Positions 15,526 to 25,228 of a stretch of DNA of 64,000 nt are shown here, one piece after another. The first letter of the stretch is position 1. Each line of letters starts with the position of its first letter. Source of the DNA: Chitinophagales bacterium (GTDB lineage: Bacteria > Bacteroidota > Bacteroidia > Chitinophagales > Chitinophagaceae). A program made the translations under genes and the position numbers. The DNA lies in NCBI GenBank assembly GCA_017303835.1, contig JAFLBI010000001.1, forward strand, positions 930,001 to 994,000. The letters run 5' to 3'. A model generated the notes under the pieces. That model made no database searches, was not told the origin of the DNA, and saw only the letters and a program-made list of their open reading frames with translations.

Positions 15526-18441
15526 TTATCTGCCACTGGCTTTGATATAGCCGGAGAACTCATCATTAAATGCTTTCTCCTGCATCAGTTCTTCCACACT
15601 CAGGTGCATGCGGTAACGCCAGTAATGTTTGGGATTCGCTGGCACATTGATACGCTCCTCATTCGGGTCTTGTCTGCGCAAAGCATCACTCATACCCAAA
15701 ATATCCTGTAATTGGAAAATGCTCCACATAGCTGGTGAATACAGGTGTTGTATCACGATAGCTTTGTTGATCCAGCCCTCACAATAGTAAGGTGCTTCGC
15801 CCCATTGCCCCAGCTCTTTGTTATAGAATTCCTGTGTTCTGCTGCGGTCTTCTTCCCACCAACCACGAATAGTGCTCATATCATGTGTAGAAGGTGTAAC
15901 CACACTCAGGTAAGGTGCATCATTGGGATGGAAGAAAGTACGCTTCGGATCTTTCGGCATGCGCTGAATTTCCAAACTCAATAAGCCCAGATCACGCATT
16001 ACATCAGGGACGCATGCAGGCACCAGACCAAGGTCTTCGCCGCAGATCAGCATATTGGTCACACGCTTCAATGCAGGTAATTTCTGTAAAGCCTGTTGCT
16101 GCCAGAATCCATCCTGACGGCGGAAGAAATAATCAACATACAAATCCTTCAGCTGGTTCTTCACGCTATCATCCAGATAACGGAAAGACAAAGTGCCTTC
16201 CATTCCAAAACGGAAATGGAATTGCTGCCCTTTGCCATTGCTGGCTTCAAACAACAACACATTACTGATCAGGTCGAACAAACCTTGCTTGATCTTGGCA
16301 TTGACATCGTTTTGCTCAAGTCCTGCAAAGTGGTTCTCCACCATACGCTGTGTAGCATATTCAGGTTTGAGGCTGTACTGACCAAAGCCGTTATAATCGA
16401 GGTATTGCTTGGCGGTTTCATTATCATACCCAAATACATCCCACAAAACCTGATCGTTGATGAATGGTTGTGTATATCGGTGATGATCAAAATAAATACC
16501 TCTGCTATTAAACTCATTGATGTGCACAGGCAGTGCTGGCACAAAATGACCCATAATGCCTTCTACTGCATGCATAGGAATACTCCAGATGCGGAAGAAA
16601 CCAAGGATATGGTCAATACGGAAGGCATCGAAGTAGTAACGCATTTGTTCAAAGCGCTGCTTCCACCAGGCGAAGCCATCCTCTTGCATCTTGGCCCAGT
16701 TATAAGTTGGGAAGCCCCAGTTTTGTCCCTTCACTGCAAAATCATCCGGAGGTGCACCGGCCTGGTATTCCATGTGGTAGAGTTCTGGCTGTTGCCATGC
16801 ATCTACACTGTATCGATAAATACCGATGGGAATATCTCCTTTTAGGATGATACCGTTTTCATGAGCATAAGCCACTGCCTGCTGTAATTGCAGGTGCAAG
16901 TGATACTGTATGAAGAAATGAATTGCAATAGCATCATAAGCTGCAGAAGTTTCTGCGGCTAATGCTTCAATATCTTCGAGATTGAAATGTCTGTACGCAG
17001 GCCATTGGTTGAAATCGCAAGTGCCGTATTCATCGCGCAGGTAACAGAAAGCTGCATAGGGCAATAACCAATGTTTGTTTTGTGCATAGTATGCTGTAAA
17101 GTCTTCGCTGTTGAGCACAGCTTTTTCTGCTGCGAAGATCTTCTTCACAAAATCCAGCTTTGCTTGCATCACTGCTTCATAATCCACTGTATCCAGTGCA
17201 TTCAGTGCTGTTTTTTGTGCTGCCAGTTTATCCAGTGCTTTCTGGTGTTTTTTGCCTGCTACTTGCTCCAGATTTAGATAAATTGGATGCAAGGCAAAAG
17301 CAGAGATGGCGGCATAAGGATAAGAATCCATCCAGGTATGTGTAGCCGTAGTATCATTGACAGGCAGAATCTGCACCAGTTTCAAACCAACTCTTTTGGC
17401 CCAATCCACCAAAGCAGGGATATCGGCAAACTCACCTACACCAAAACCTTTCGCTGTTCTGATACTGAAAACTGGAATGGCCATACCTGCCCCACGCCAG
17501 CTGGTATTGGGTAATACAGCAAACCCATCGTTGAGAATGGTTTGTTTGTCTTTGGCAACTGCATCAAACAATACACGGTTATTGCCATCTTCGAAACGGA
17601 TGAATTTACCAGTAGCTGTTTCAGCAACACCATATTTATATGCTATGGGAAATTGCGCTTTGCTCAGGTTGAGTGTAACAGACCAATGTCCGTTTACAGA
17701 ACCCGGCTCCATCAGCAGAGGTTTCGCAGTATCCCAATCATTGAGTAATGCATCGCTACCAAGAATGCACAATGATTCATGTGCCTGCAGTAGTGGTGCT
17801 TTTACGTGAAAGGTATGTGTTACGCTCTTCTTAGCAGCCTGCTTTACCGCTTTACGCTGGTGCAGCAAAACACGCTCAAAAGGTTCTGTATAAAATGCGT
17901 TTTCAAAATAGCCTGCATAATTCCAGGCATCCATAATCAACAAATCCTTGGCGGATACCGCACTGGGATGAATGGTTTTATCTCTACCCCAATCTGTGGT
18001 ATAGGAACCATCTGCCGATTTCAATACATAGTTATAGGTAATTGCAGGTGATGCTGCATCCAACTCCAATTCTGCATACCAGCTCTCCTCATTGAAAAAC
18101 TTCATGGGCAAAGCCTGATCCGGATTGCCCATCCCCAATTGTGGATGATTTCCGGTAATAAATAAGGTCTGACCAAAACTGGTGCGGTACCTCAGCTGAA
18201 AACGAACCCTCAGTAGTGCTTTAGCTGCACTGGGTGTTTTTACAGTTTTGGTTGTTTTAGCAGGGGTTTTGGCAGTTTGTCCGTTGCTTGCAGGCAGTGC
18301 TACGGGCTTATTGGTAGCACGTACAGTTCTGCCCTTGCCGGCGGGCTTTTTAGCCGTTGGCAAATCGTTAGAGCGCTTTTCAGTGGCCAAGGTCAACAGT
18401 TTAGATAAGCTAAAATACGATATAATGTGTAAAAAACACAC
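15526..18441 (-). CDS. malQ: 4-alpha-glucanotransferase with two CBM20 domains (DPE2 type)
   Basis: This about 970-residue GH77 enzyme transfers alpha-1,4-glucan units. Two starch-binding CBM20 domains (residues about 78-170 and 210-300) precede a GH77 domain (about 320-940), an architecture like plant DPE2, which acts on maltose and glycans. Catalytic motifs are visible: nucleophile in FRIDHILG, acid in ICGEDLGLVP, third carboxylate in STHDMSTI. The N-terminal 70 residues are Ala/Lys/Thr-rich linker. No ATG exists at the start; GTG 18441, TTG 18396 or TTG 18390 are possible, and I give the longest frame. Confidence 0.9.
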   Translation of the reverse strand: MCFLHIISYFSLSKLLTLATEKRSNDLPTAKKPAGKGRTVRATNKPVALPASNGQTAKTPAKTTKTVKTPSAAKALLRVRFQLRYRTSFGQTLFITGNHPQLGMGNPDQALPMKFFNEESWYAELELDAASPAITYNYVLKSADGSYTTDWGRDKTIHPSAVSAKDLLIMDAWNYAGYFENAFYTEPFERVLLHQRKAVKQAAKKSVTHTFHVKAPLLQAHESLCILGSDALLNDWDTAKPLLMEPGSVNGHWSVTLNLSKAQFPIAYKYGVAETATGKFIRFEDGNNRVLFDAVAKDKQTILNDGFAVLPNTSWRGAGMAIPVFSIRTAKGFGVGEFADIPALVDWAKRVGLKLVQILPVNDTTATHTWMDSYPYAAISAFALHPIYLNLEQVAGKKHQKALDKLAAQKTALNALDTVDYEAVMQAKLDFVKKIFAAEKAVLNSEDFTAYYAQNKHWLLPYAAFCYLRDEYGTCDFNQWPAYRHFNLEDIEALAAETSAAYDAIAIHFFIQYHLHLQLQQAVAYAHENGIILKGDIPIGIYRYSVDAWQQPELYHMEYQAGAPPDDFAVKGQNWGFPTYNWAKMQEDGFAWWKQRFEQMRYYFDAFRIDHILGFFRIWSIPMHAVEGIMGHFVPALPVHINEFNSRGIYFDHHRYTQPFINDQVLWDVFGYDNETAKQYLDYNGFGQYSLKPEYATQRMVENHFAGLEQNDVNAKIKQGLFDLISNVLLFEASNGKGQQFHFRFGMEGTLSFRYLDDSVKNQLKDLYVDYFFRRQDGFWQQQALQKLPALKRVTNMLICGEDLGLVPACVPDVMRDLGLLSLEIQRMPKDPKRTFFHPNDAPYLSVVTPSTHDMSTIRGWWEEDRSRTQEFYNKELGQWGEAPYYCEGWINKAIVIQHLYSPAMWSIFQLQDILGMSDALRRQDPNEERINVPANPKHYWRYRMHLSVEELMQEKAFNDEFSGYIKASGR

Positions 18442-18464
18442 ATTGCTGGTATCCTGAAAAACAA

Positions 18465-18496
18465 AATCCCGCTTACCTTAACCGGCAAGCGGGATT
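18465..18496 (-). terminator. Terminator of the 67-residue gene
   Basis: AATCCCGCTT (18465-18474) pairs with AAGCGGGATT (18487-18496); on the minus strand the T-rich TTTTGTTTTTC follows. It separates the small gene from malQ. Confidence 0.85.
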
Positions 18497-18518
18497 CTAC
18501 CCTTAGTAAGGGGTTCAC

Positions 18519-18722
18519 TTAGTTCATGTTCCAGCGGCTGTATGCAGCTGTGGCACCTTTCATGTTGCGCTGAATCTTCCAAAGGTCAGCAGCACCAAAT
18601 ACGGGTGTCTTTGTGTTGTCCAGCAGTTCTTTTGCGGCAACAGTTTCTTTTACTTCATGCACCAGTTCATCTAATACATCTTTTTCCATGCTAATCATCG
18701 CATGCGTCATTTCAGATTTCAT
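18519..18722 (-). CDS. Small hypothetical protein, 67 residues
   Basis: A short acidic N-terminal helical region (EKDVLDELVHEVKETVAAKEL) is followed by FGAADLWKIQRNMKGATAAY and a C-terminal RWNMN. It has its own terminator (18465-18496) and an A/T-rich leader, which support a real gene. I recognise no named family; similar small proteins may be lineage-specific. Cytosolic by lack of signal or membrane segments. Confidence 0.7.
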   Translation of the reverse strand: MKSEMTHAMISMEKDVLDELVHEVKETVAAKELLDNTKTPVFGAADLWKIQRNMKGATAAYSRWNMN

Positions 18723-19031
18723 AACTATCCTGTTTTTATATTTTATACTGTTTAATTCAACAGCAATCAGCTCGTTAGCAGTCTAGCGGCAGTGCGCTTT
18801 CAGTGGGGGCTTACTGAATTGGGGTGCAAAATTACGCCGTTACAACTGAGCAGAAAAGGATTAAAATAAAAAGTATTGTTAATATGAAGGCGAATACTTC
18901 CACAAATACATCTTGAGGATAGCCATTCCCTTTTGAATAAATACTGATAATTATCAGTCCGGCATGCATCATTTATCATTTCCGCCCCCATACACCCCAT
19001 CTAACTTCGAATGCATAAAAATTAACGCCGT
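18723..19031. promoter_or_regulatory. Intergenic region with palindrome before ppdK
   Basis: This 309-bp divergent region drives the small gene leftward and ppdK rightward. The notable element is the perfect 16-bp palindrome ACTGATAATTATCAGT (18943-18958), about 75 bp before the ppdK start, a plausible operator. TAACTTCG (around 19002) is an imperfect -7 box. The leftward leader is A/T-rich with no clear -7 box. No small ORF looks real. Confidence 0.4.
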
Positions 19032-21866
19032 ATGGACAACCTAGAAACCCTGGAAAAAGCAGCCACAGATGCTGTGCTTTCCACATCAGCACCAACCAAT
19101 AAGCAATTTGTCTTTGCCTTCCATGAAGGCGATGGAAAAAATAAACAGTTACTGGGCGGTAAGGGTGCCAACCTTTGCGAAATGACCCAGATCGGATTGA
19201 ATGTACCTCCCGGTTTTGTCATTACTACAGAAGCTTGTCTGACTTATTTAGCAGACACCAATCGCAAATTGCCTTTGGGTGTGATGCAACAAGTAAAAGA
19301 AAACCTGATTGAAGTAGAACACCTTACAGGTAAAAAATTCGGTAATCCTGAAAACCCACTGCTCGTATCAGTTCGCTCCGGTTCTGCATTGTCTATGCCC
19401 GGTATGATGGATACGATTTTGAACTTAGGTCTGAACAAACTGACGCTACAAGGTTTGATCAAACAAACCAATAACGAACGCTTTGCTTACGATGCTTACC
19501 GCAGATTCATTCAACTCTTTGGTAAGGTTGCACTTGGCGTACCTGATGAAAAATTTGATCATGAGTTTGAAGCAGTGAAGCGTAGAAACAATGCAAAGAA
19601 TGATGTTGACCTCAATGCCAACGACCTGAAAGAAGTTGCTGATAAGTTTTTGTCTGTTGTTGAAAAAACAATTGGTAAGCCTTTCCCTGAAGATGTATTT
19701 GAGCAATTGGAAATTGCCATCAAAGCTGTCTTCAATTCATGGATGGGCCGTCGTGCTATTGATTACAGAAGAGAATTCAATATCACACCACAGATGGCAA
19801 ACGGTACTGCGGTAAACGTGGTAGCCATGGTGTTCGGTAATATGGGTAATGATAGTGCTACCGGTGTAGCATTTACCAGAGACCCAGGAACCGGTGAAAA
19901 TATTTTCTTCGGTGAATACCTCACCAACGCACAAGGTGAAGATGTGGTAGCAGGTATTCGTACGCCTAAAGCTGTGTTGGACATGAAGACAGAAATGCCT
20001 GAGATGTATCAACAACTCGTTGAGCTGCGTAATAAATTGGAAACACACTATAAAGAAGTACAGGACTTTGAATTCACAATTGAAAAAGGTGTACTGTATT
20101 GTTTGCAAACCAGAAATGGTAAAATGAACACTACTGCCCTTGTTCGTACTTCTGTTGAAATGGCCAGAGAAGGTTTGATTACGAAGGAAGAAGCTTTGCT
20201 TCGCATCAAGCCAGATTTACTGGAACAATTGTTACACCCACGTTTGGATTCATTACATAAGTCAACACCGCTGGCACAAGGTCTGCCTGCATCTCCAGGT
20301 GCTGCATCCGGTATTTGCGTTTTTGATGCAGACCGTGCAGAAGCACTGGGTCATGCTGGCAAAAAAGTAATTCTGGTAAGAGAAGAAACCAAGCCTGAAG
20401 ACATTCATGGTTTCTTTGCAGCCCAGGGTATTCTCACAAGCCGTGGTGGTAAGACTTCACACGCTGCTGTGGTAGCACGTGGTATGGGTAAGCCTTGCGT
20501 AGCCGGTGCAGAAGGCATTACTGTAGATGTGAAACTGCGTCAGGCCGTAATTGGTGAGATGATTTTGCATGAAGGCGATTTCATTACCATTGATGGTGGA
20601 ACAGGTTTTGTTTATCAGGGTGTAATTCCAACAGTAGAACCAACATTCTCAGATGAACTGAAAGTATTGCTCTCTTGGGCTGATGAAGTTGCACAGCTGA
20701 AAGTGATGGCCAATGCTGATACACCAAATGCTGCTAAACGCGCATTGAGTTATGGTGCAATGGGTATTGGTTTATGCAGAACAGAACGCATGTTCAACGC
20801 ATCTGATCGTTTACCAATTGTACTTGAAATGATTTTGGCCAATACATTGGAAGAACGCGAAGTTGCATTGAATAAACTGCTGCCTATACAGCGTGAAGAC
20901 TTCAAAGAAATCTTCACCACTATGGCACCAAGACCTGTGACTGTTCGTTTGCTGGATCCGCCAATTCACGAATTCCTGCCAAAAGAAGATGAACTGCGTG
21001 AAGAATTGCAACACCTGCGTGCACTGAAAGAAACTGCTTATGGTGTTACCAATTTGATGAGCGCGATGAAACTGATGCAGGTAAATCCTGAAGATACACT
21101 CGCCGGTTTACCATTTAATGATAAAGGCGTTGAGCTGATAGATCAGGCCATTCTGAAGAAAGAACAAATGCAGAAGAAAGTACATGACCTGCATGAAGTG
21201 AACCCAATGCTGGGCCACAGAGGTGTGCGTCTTGGTCTCTCCTATCCTGAAATCTATCGCATGCAAATTCGTGCGATTTTGGAAGCCGCTGCAGAATGTC
21301 AGAAAGTACATATTGATGTGCGCCCTGAAATTATGGTGCCGCAAGTTTGTACTGCTGAAGAACTGGTACGCGTGAAGCAATATGTAGAGGAAATTGCCGC
21401 CAGCGTTGAAAAAGAAAAAGGCATCCGTCCAGTATTCAAGTTCGGTACTATGATTGAAGTAGTACGTGCTTGTATGGAAGCCGATCAACTGGCTACACAA
21501 GCTGCTTTCTTCTCCTTTGGTACCAATGACCTCACACAGGCTACTTTCTCATTCTCCAGAGAAGATGCAGAAAACAAGTTCCTCCCTTTGTATACTGAAA
21601 AAGATATCCTGCACGACAATCCATTTGAAGTACTGGATACCAAGGGTGTTGGTAAACTGATGCAGATTGCTGTAGAATGGGGCCGCAAGACAAACCCTGA
21701 TTTGAAAATTGGTATTTGTGGTGAACATGGCGGTCAGCCAGATTCCATCCGCTTCTGCCATCAGTTAGGCCTTACTTATGTGTCTTGTTCTTCACCACGT
21801 GTACCTGTGGCCAGACTGGCAGCAGCTCACGCTAAACTCGGCGAAGCCAAACAAGGCTCACTATAA
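19032..21866 (+). CDS. ppdK: Pyruvate, phosphate dikinase
   Basis: This 944-residue enzyme reversibly converts pyruvate, ATP and phosphate to phosphoenolpyruvate, AMP and diphosphate, linking glycolysis and gluconeogenesis. All parts are present: N-terminal ATP-grasp domain (GGKGANLCEMT, SVRSGSALSMPGMMD, TRDPGTGE), the phospho-histidine domain (TSRGGKTSHAAVVARGMG, H near 481) and the C-terminal TIM barrel (GLCRTERMF, GICGEHGGQ). A leading extension of about 20 residues precedes the family start. It has its own terminator at 21887 and a palindrome upstream. Confidence 0.97.
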   Translation: MDNLETLEKAATDAVLSTSAPTNKQFVFAFHEGDGKNKQLLGGKGANLCEMTQIGLNVPPGFVITTEACLTYLADTNRKLPLGVMQQVKENLIEVEHLTGKKFGNPENPLLVSVRSGSALSMPGMMDTILNLGLNKLTLQGLIKQTNNERFAYDAYRRFIQLFGKVALGVPDEKFDHEFEAVKRRNNAKNDVDLNANDLKEVADKFLSVVEKTIGKPFPEDVFEQLEIAIKAVFNSWMGRRAIDYRREFNITPQMANGTAVNVVAMVFGNMGNDSATGVAFTRDPGTGENIFFGEYLTNAQGEDVVAGIRTPKAVLDMKTEMPEMYQQLVELRNKLETHYKEVQDFEFTIEKGVLYCLQTRNGKMNTTALVRTSVEMAREGLITKEEALLRIKPDLLEQLLHPRLDSLHKSTPLAQGLPASPGAASGICVFDADRAEALGHAGKKVILVREETKPEDIHGFFAAQGILTSRGGKTSHAAVVARGMGKPCVAGAEGITVDVKLRQAVIGEMILHEGDFITIDGGTGFVYQGVIPTVEPTFSDELKVLLSWADEVAQLKVMANADTPNAAKRALSYGAMGIGLCRTERMFNASDRLPIVLEMILANTLEEREVALNKLLPIQREDFKEIFTTMAPRPVTVRLLDPPIHEFLPKEDELREELQHLRALKETAYGVTNLMSAMKLMQVNPEDTLAGLPFNDKGVELIDQAILKKEQMQKKVHDLHEVNPMLGHRGVRLGLSYPEIYRMQIRAILEAAAECQKVHIDVRPEIMVPQVCTAEELVRVKQYVEEIAASVEKEKGIRPVFKFGTMIEVVRACMEADQLATQAAFFSFGTNDLTQATFSFSREDAENKFLPLYTEKDILHDNPFEVLDTKGVGKLMQIAVEWGRKTNPDLKIGICGEHGGQPDSIRFCHQLGLTYVSCSSPRVPVARLAAAHAKLGEAKQGSL

Positions 21867-21886
21867 TCCCTTAACCAACTGAAAGC

Positions 21887-21930
21887 AATCCCTCGTAGTC
21901 CCGACAAGTCGGGATGCGGGGGATTTTTTA
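21887..21930 (+). terminator. Terminator of ppdK
   Basis: Inner stem TCCCGAC/GTCGGGA (21899-21905, 21908-21914) is extended by outer ATCCC...GGGAT pairing and followed by six T's. The TlpA-like gene's stop codon (minus strand) lies within the T-run, so the element serves both convergent genes. Confidence 0.88.
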
Positions 21931-22656
21931 TTGCTGCAAAGCTTCTTGAATGGAACTGCGGAGCCACTTTATCGTACCTAAACCCAGCCCAGTAGTATGA
22001 AACTTAACTATCCCTTCCTTATCAACTACCACGTGGGTTGGATAGGATGTAATTCGATATTGTTGCGCAATAAACATGCCGCTATCGATAATATTATATT
22101 GAAAAGGAAGATTCTTCAGAAACTCTTCCAATGCTGCTTTATCATCCAAAGCAATGGCTAAAAACACAACATCTTTTTGCTGCTGATATTCTGCAACAAT
22201 TTTATTCAACTCCGGGATTTCTTTCTTGCAGGGCGGACAATTCACAAACCAAAAATTCAAGACAACCACTTTACCCCGAAGTTCTTTCAGGTTGTACTTG
22301 TTGCCATACATATCCGTTGTCTTAAAATTACTGATGGGCTTACCAGTTGCAAAGAATGTACTCTCTCTGGGCTTAGGCGCTTCTGCTTCCATCTTAGCCT
22401 GCCTGGCTTTGGATTTGGCTATTTCATCCTCAGACATTCTGCGTATAAAAAAAGCTGTTGACGCATTCGTTGGATCTTCCGGTTTAAGACTATACAAGCC
22501 ACTTTGCATTAAAGCCGACCAAACAGAATAGGGATATACTTGTCCCGATGAATCTTTCACTACGGTAGTTTCAGTAAGTCGGAAGGAAGCTGGTTTTTGT
22601 GCAATGGCTAATTGTACGAAACAACATACAGCCATCAGAAGGATATATCGCAGCAT
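21928..22656 (-). CDS. TlpA-like periplasmic thioredoxin
   Basis: This 242-residue exported redox protein has a signal peptide (ending AIAQ) and a thioredoxin-fold domain in its second half with the CPPC active site (FWFVNCPPCKKEIPEL) and the cis-proline SYPTHVV. The first 100 residues (before KVVVLNFW) form an unknown N-terminal extension with a Ala/Lys-rich helix. It probably reduces periplasmic disulfides or serves cytochrome maturation, by family analogy. Transcribed alone, convergent with ppdK. Confidence 0.88.
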   Translation of the reverse strand: MLRYILLMAVCCFVQLAIAQKPASFRLTETTVVKDSSGQVYPYSVWSALMQSGLYSLKPEDPTNASTAFFIRRMSEDEIAKSKARQAKMEAEAPKPRESTFFATGKPISNFKTTDMYGNKYNLKELRGKVVVLNFWFVNCPPCKKEIPELNKIVAEYQQQKDVVFLAIALDDKAALEEFLKNLPFQYNIIDSGMFIAQQYRITSYPTHVVVDKEGIVKFHTTGLGLGTIKWLRSSIQEALQQ

Positions 22657-22757
22657 GTTTAGGGTTTATGTTTCAATAATACAAAGGTTTTTGCTTTCTA
22701 AAAAGCTTAACATTTTTATTGGTACCCTTTTTGCTATCTATGTGCTAAAGCAATGAT

Positions 22758-23504
22758 ATGAAGCGAATAGTAGCTACCCTTACCACCCTTTTCTTTTTTA
22801 CTATCAGTACGGAAGCTCAGCTATTGAAAAAAGTGTTGGGGAATCAGGATAGCGGATTACAGAAAAAAGCCAGCCAATTACTGGGCGGCAATAAATCAGG
22901 CAGTGGCTTAAGTCAGCAAGACATTGCTTCAGGTTTGAAAGCAGCCCTGAACCAAGGTATTGAAAAAGGCACATCCCTGCTTTCTGCAACGGATGGTTTT
23001 TTTGGAAACGCAGCAGTGAAAATTTTACTTCCGCCGGAAGCTACTCAGGTAGAAACAACTTTGAGAAGAATTGGTATGGGCAAACAAGTGGACGAAGCCA
23101 TCCTAACGATGAACCGTGCAGCAGAATCAGCAGCAAAAGAAGCACTGCCAATTTTTAAAGATGCGATAACCGGAATCAGTTTCGCTGATGCCATGCAAAT
23201 ACTCAGAGGTGGTGATACTGCTGCTACAGGATATTTGCGCGGCAATACGCAACAATCACTCAGCAATGCTTTCAGACCGGTAATCGAAAAAGCATTGGAA
23301 AACACCGGTGCCACCAAACACTGGAATACCATTTTCTCAAATTACAACAGAGTGAGCCTGAAAAAAGTAAATCCCGATTTAACAGGTTATGTAACAGAAC
23401 GCGCATTACAAGGACTTTTTCTGCAAGTGGCAGAAGAAGAGAAGAAAATCAGGAAGGATCCACTTGCCAGAGGCTCGGATATCCTGAAAAAGGTCTTTGG
23501 GTGA
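22758..23504 (+). CDS. DUF4197 domain protein, exported
   Basis: This 248-residue protein has a signal peptide (MKRIVATLTTLFFFTISTEA) and the DUF4197 core: SQQDIASGLKAALNQGIEKG, FFGNAAVKILLPPEA, GDTAATGYLRGNT and YVTERALQGLFLQVAEEE. Function unknown; periplasmic location inferred. It is followed by a terminator (23537-23578) and divergent from the TlpA-like gene by about 100 bp. Confidence 0.9.
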   Translation: MKRIVATLTTLFFFTISTEAQLLKKVLGNQDSGLQKKASQLLGGNKSGSGLSQQDIASGLKAALNQGIEKGTSLLSATDGFFGNAAVKILLPPEATQVETTLRRIGMGKQVDEAILTMNRAAESAAKEALPIFKDAITGISFADAMQILRGGDTAATGYLRGNTQQSLSNAFRPVIEKALENTGATKHWNTIFSNYNRVSLKKVNPDLTGYVTERALQGLFLQVAEEEKKIRKDPLARGSDILKKVFG

Positions 23505-23536
23505 TAATTTTTCAGCATTCTCTATAAAAAAATCAC

Positions 23537-23578
23537 ACCCGGATGCCCCCTCAAACTAGGGATATCCGGGCTTTTTTA
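23537..23578 (+). terminator. Terminator of the DUF4197 gene
   Basis: CCCGGAT (23538-23544) pairs with ATCCGGG (23564-23570), with extra CCCC/GGG pairing in the loop, then CTTTTTTATT. Confidence 0.85.
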
Positions 23579-23743
23579 TTTTTCAAAATATTGATTTTCA
23601 AACACTTAAAAGAAGGCTATGCCTGTAGTAGGACACCTACAAGATTTGCAGAATATACACTACGTTGTAGTCTGAATGAAAATCCTGAAATTGCATATGT
23701 GTTTTGGATACAACAATTCCGAACCAAAAAACCAAAAAATCCA

Positions 23744-25228
23744 ATGAGAAGCCTTATCCACATGGCAATAGCGATATCATCGCTATTTCTGCTACCTCAA
23801 TCAGGTAGTGCAGCGATAAAGGCGAACACTGCTTCCACACTTCAGGTTCCGGGAAACAATGTTCAAAGAGATCTTGTACCACCTTCTGTTAGTGCACTCA
23901 GCAGACGCTCTCCTTACGATACCATTTCTAATATGACCAGCTTCACTTTTCGACTGGTCTTTAACGAACCGGTTATTAAACTTAACAATAGTTTCGTCGG
24001 TGTTTATCATCCTACAACATTATTACCCGGTAATACCATTATTCAACAGGTTAACGACAGAACATTTGATATCAGATTGGATAATGTAAGTGGCTATGGT
24101 TGGATGCAGCTATATGTATATGATAGTTTAAATGCTATTAGAGATTTACAAGGCAACACACTCCCACTCCAACGCTATACCAGCAATCTTTTTGTAAAAA
24201 ATGCAGTGCCCAAATTCAATAACAACTCTACCAGTATTCCTATAACATTATGTGGCAATACCACTTATACCAAACTGGATTCTATCCTAAGCACTTTTGA
24301 TGGTGATAGCCAGCAGCGCATTGAGTGGACAATCCGCAGAGCTGCAAGAGGCCGAGTTAATGGTTTACCGGCACAGCGTTTACTGCCCGGTAATCAATCC
24401 GTTCAACCTGCCAATGCCAGCTATACACCTCCCGCAGGTTTTACTGGCCTTGATACTGTTTTTGTACAAGTAAGCGACGGTCTTTCTACTGATAGTTTAT
24501 TTGTTGCTTTCAATGTATTGCCTCAACCTGCATTAGGGGGTATCAGCGGCGCAAGCACTGCTTGTGTTGGTGAACAAAAACAATTCAGTACAACCGGAAC
24601 CAGTCAGGGTGTATGGGCATTCAAGAGTTGGAGTACCAATGATCCATCACTGGCTACTATTGATCAAAATGGTGTGTTGCGTGCCAAGAAATCTGGAACT
24701 GCTATCGTTCGTTTTGATATTGCAGACCCCAATGGTTGCGCACAGTTTGCACAGCAAAGCATCACTGTATATCCTATTCCTGCTAAACCAAGTATCAGCA
24801 GAGACCTGGGTTCTGTGATACTGAAAGCAAATATCAACACCGGTATTCAATGGTTTGATGCAGGTGTACGCATACAAAATGCTACCAAACAAGAATTTAC
24901 GCCGGGCAAACATGGTCGCTACAGTGTTACACAAACACTCAATGGTTGTACCAGCGCCCCTAGTGATGAATTTCTCTTTGTAGAAAGCAGTTTCGCCTAT
25001 CCTAACCCGGCCAGAGATGTGCTGAATATCCAATTGCCGAGTGACAAACAAAAAATGGCCATCGTACAAATTGCTGACATCAGCTGGCGAGTATTGATGG
25101 AGAAAGAAGTCCAGCTCAATAAGGGTCAAACCCTTGTTCAATTCAATATCCTTAATCTGTCTAAAGGTATTTACAGACTGATTATCAAAACCGAAAACAA
25201 TGAATACAAACAATTTGCCAAAGAATAA
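23744..25228 (+). CDS. Type IX secretion cargo with Ig-like domains
   Basis: This 494-residue surface or secreted protein has a signal peptide (MRSLIHMAIAISSLFLL...SGSAA), a beta-rich Ig-like region (about 50-165), a cadherin-like segment (about 170-265), a BIG2-like domain (about 268-340, WSTNDPSLATIDQNGVL) and a type A T9SS sorting domain at the end (FAYPNPARDVLNIQLP to the C-terminus). The function is likely adhesive or structural; no enzymatic motif is seen. The ATG at 23744 is preferred; an earlier ATG at 23543 lies in the upstream terminator. It overlaps the PorV-like gene by 29 bp. Confidence 0.85.
   Translation: MRSLIHMAIAISSLFLLPQSGSAAIKANTASTLQVPGNNVQRDLVPPSVSALSRRSPYDTISNMTSFTFRLVFNEPVIKLNNSFVGVYHPTTLLPGNTIIQQVNDRTFDIRLDNVSGYGWMQLYVYDSLNAIRDLQGNTLPLQRYTSNLFVKNAVPKFNNNSTSIPITLCGNTTYTKLDSILSTFDGDSQQRIEWTIRRAARGRVNGLPAQRLLPGNQSVQPANASYTPPAGFTGLDTVFVQVSDGLSTDSLFVAFNVLPQPALGGISGASTACVGEQKQFSTTGTSQGVWAFKSWSTNDPSLATIDQNGVLRAKKSGTAIVRFDIADPNGCAQFAQQSITVYPIPAKPSISRDLGSVILKANINTGIQWFDAGVRIQNATKQEFTPGKHGRYSVTQTLNGCTSAPSDEFLFVESSFAYPNPARDVLNIQLPSDKQKMAIVQIADISWRVLMEKEVQLNKGQTLVQFNILNLSKGIYRLIIKTENNEYKQFAKE

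Noticed and set aside
16096-16845. 249-residue plus-strand frame inside malQ
   Set aside because: It is an antisense shadow of the GH77 domain with no independent start signals or recognisable protein.
23543-23743. Extended start for the T9SS cargo gene
   Set aside because: It begins inside the DUF4197 terminator and would place the signal peptide 67 residues from the N-terminus.
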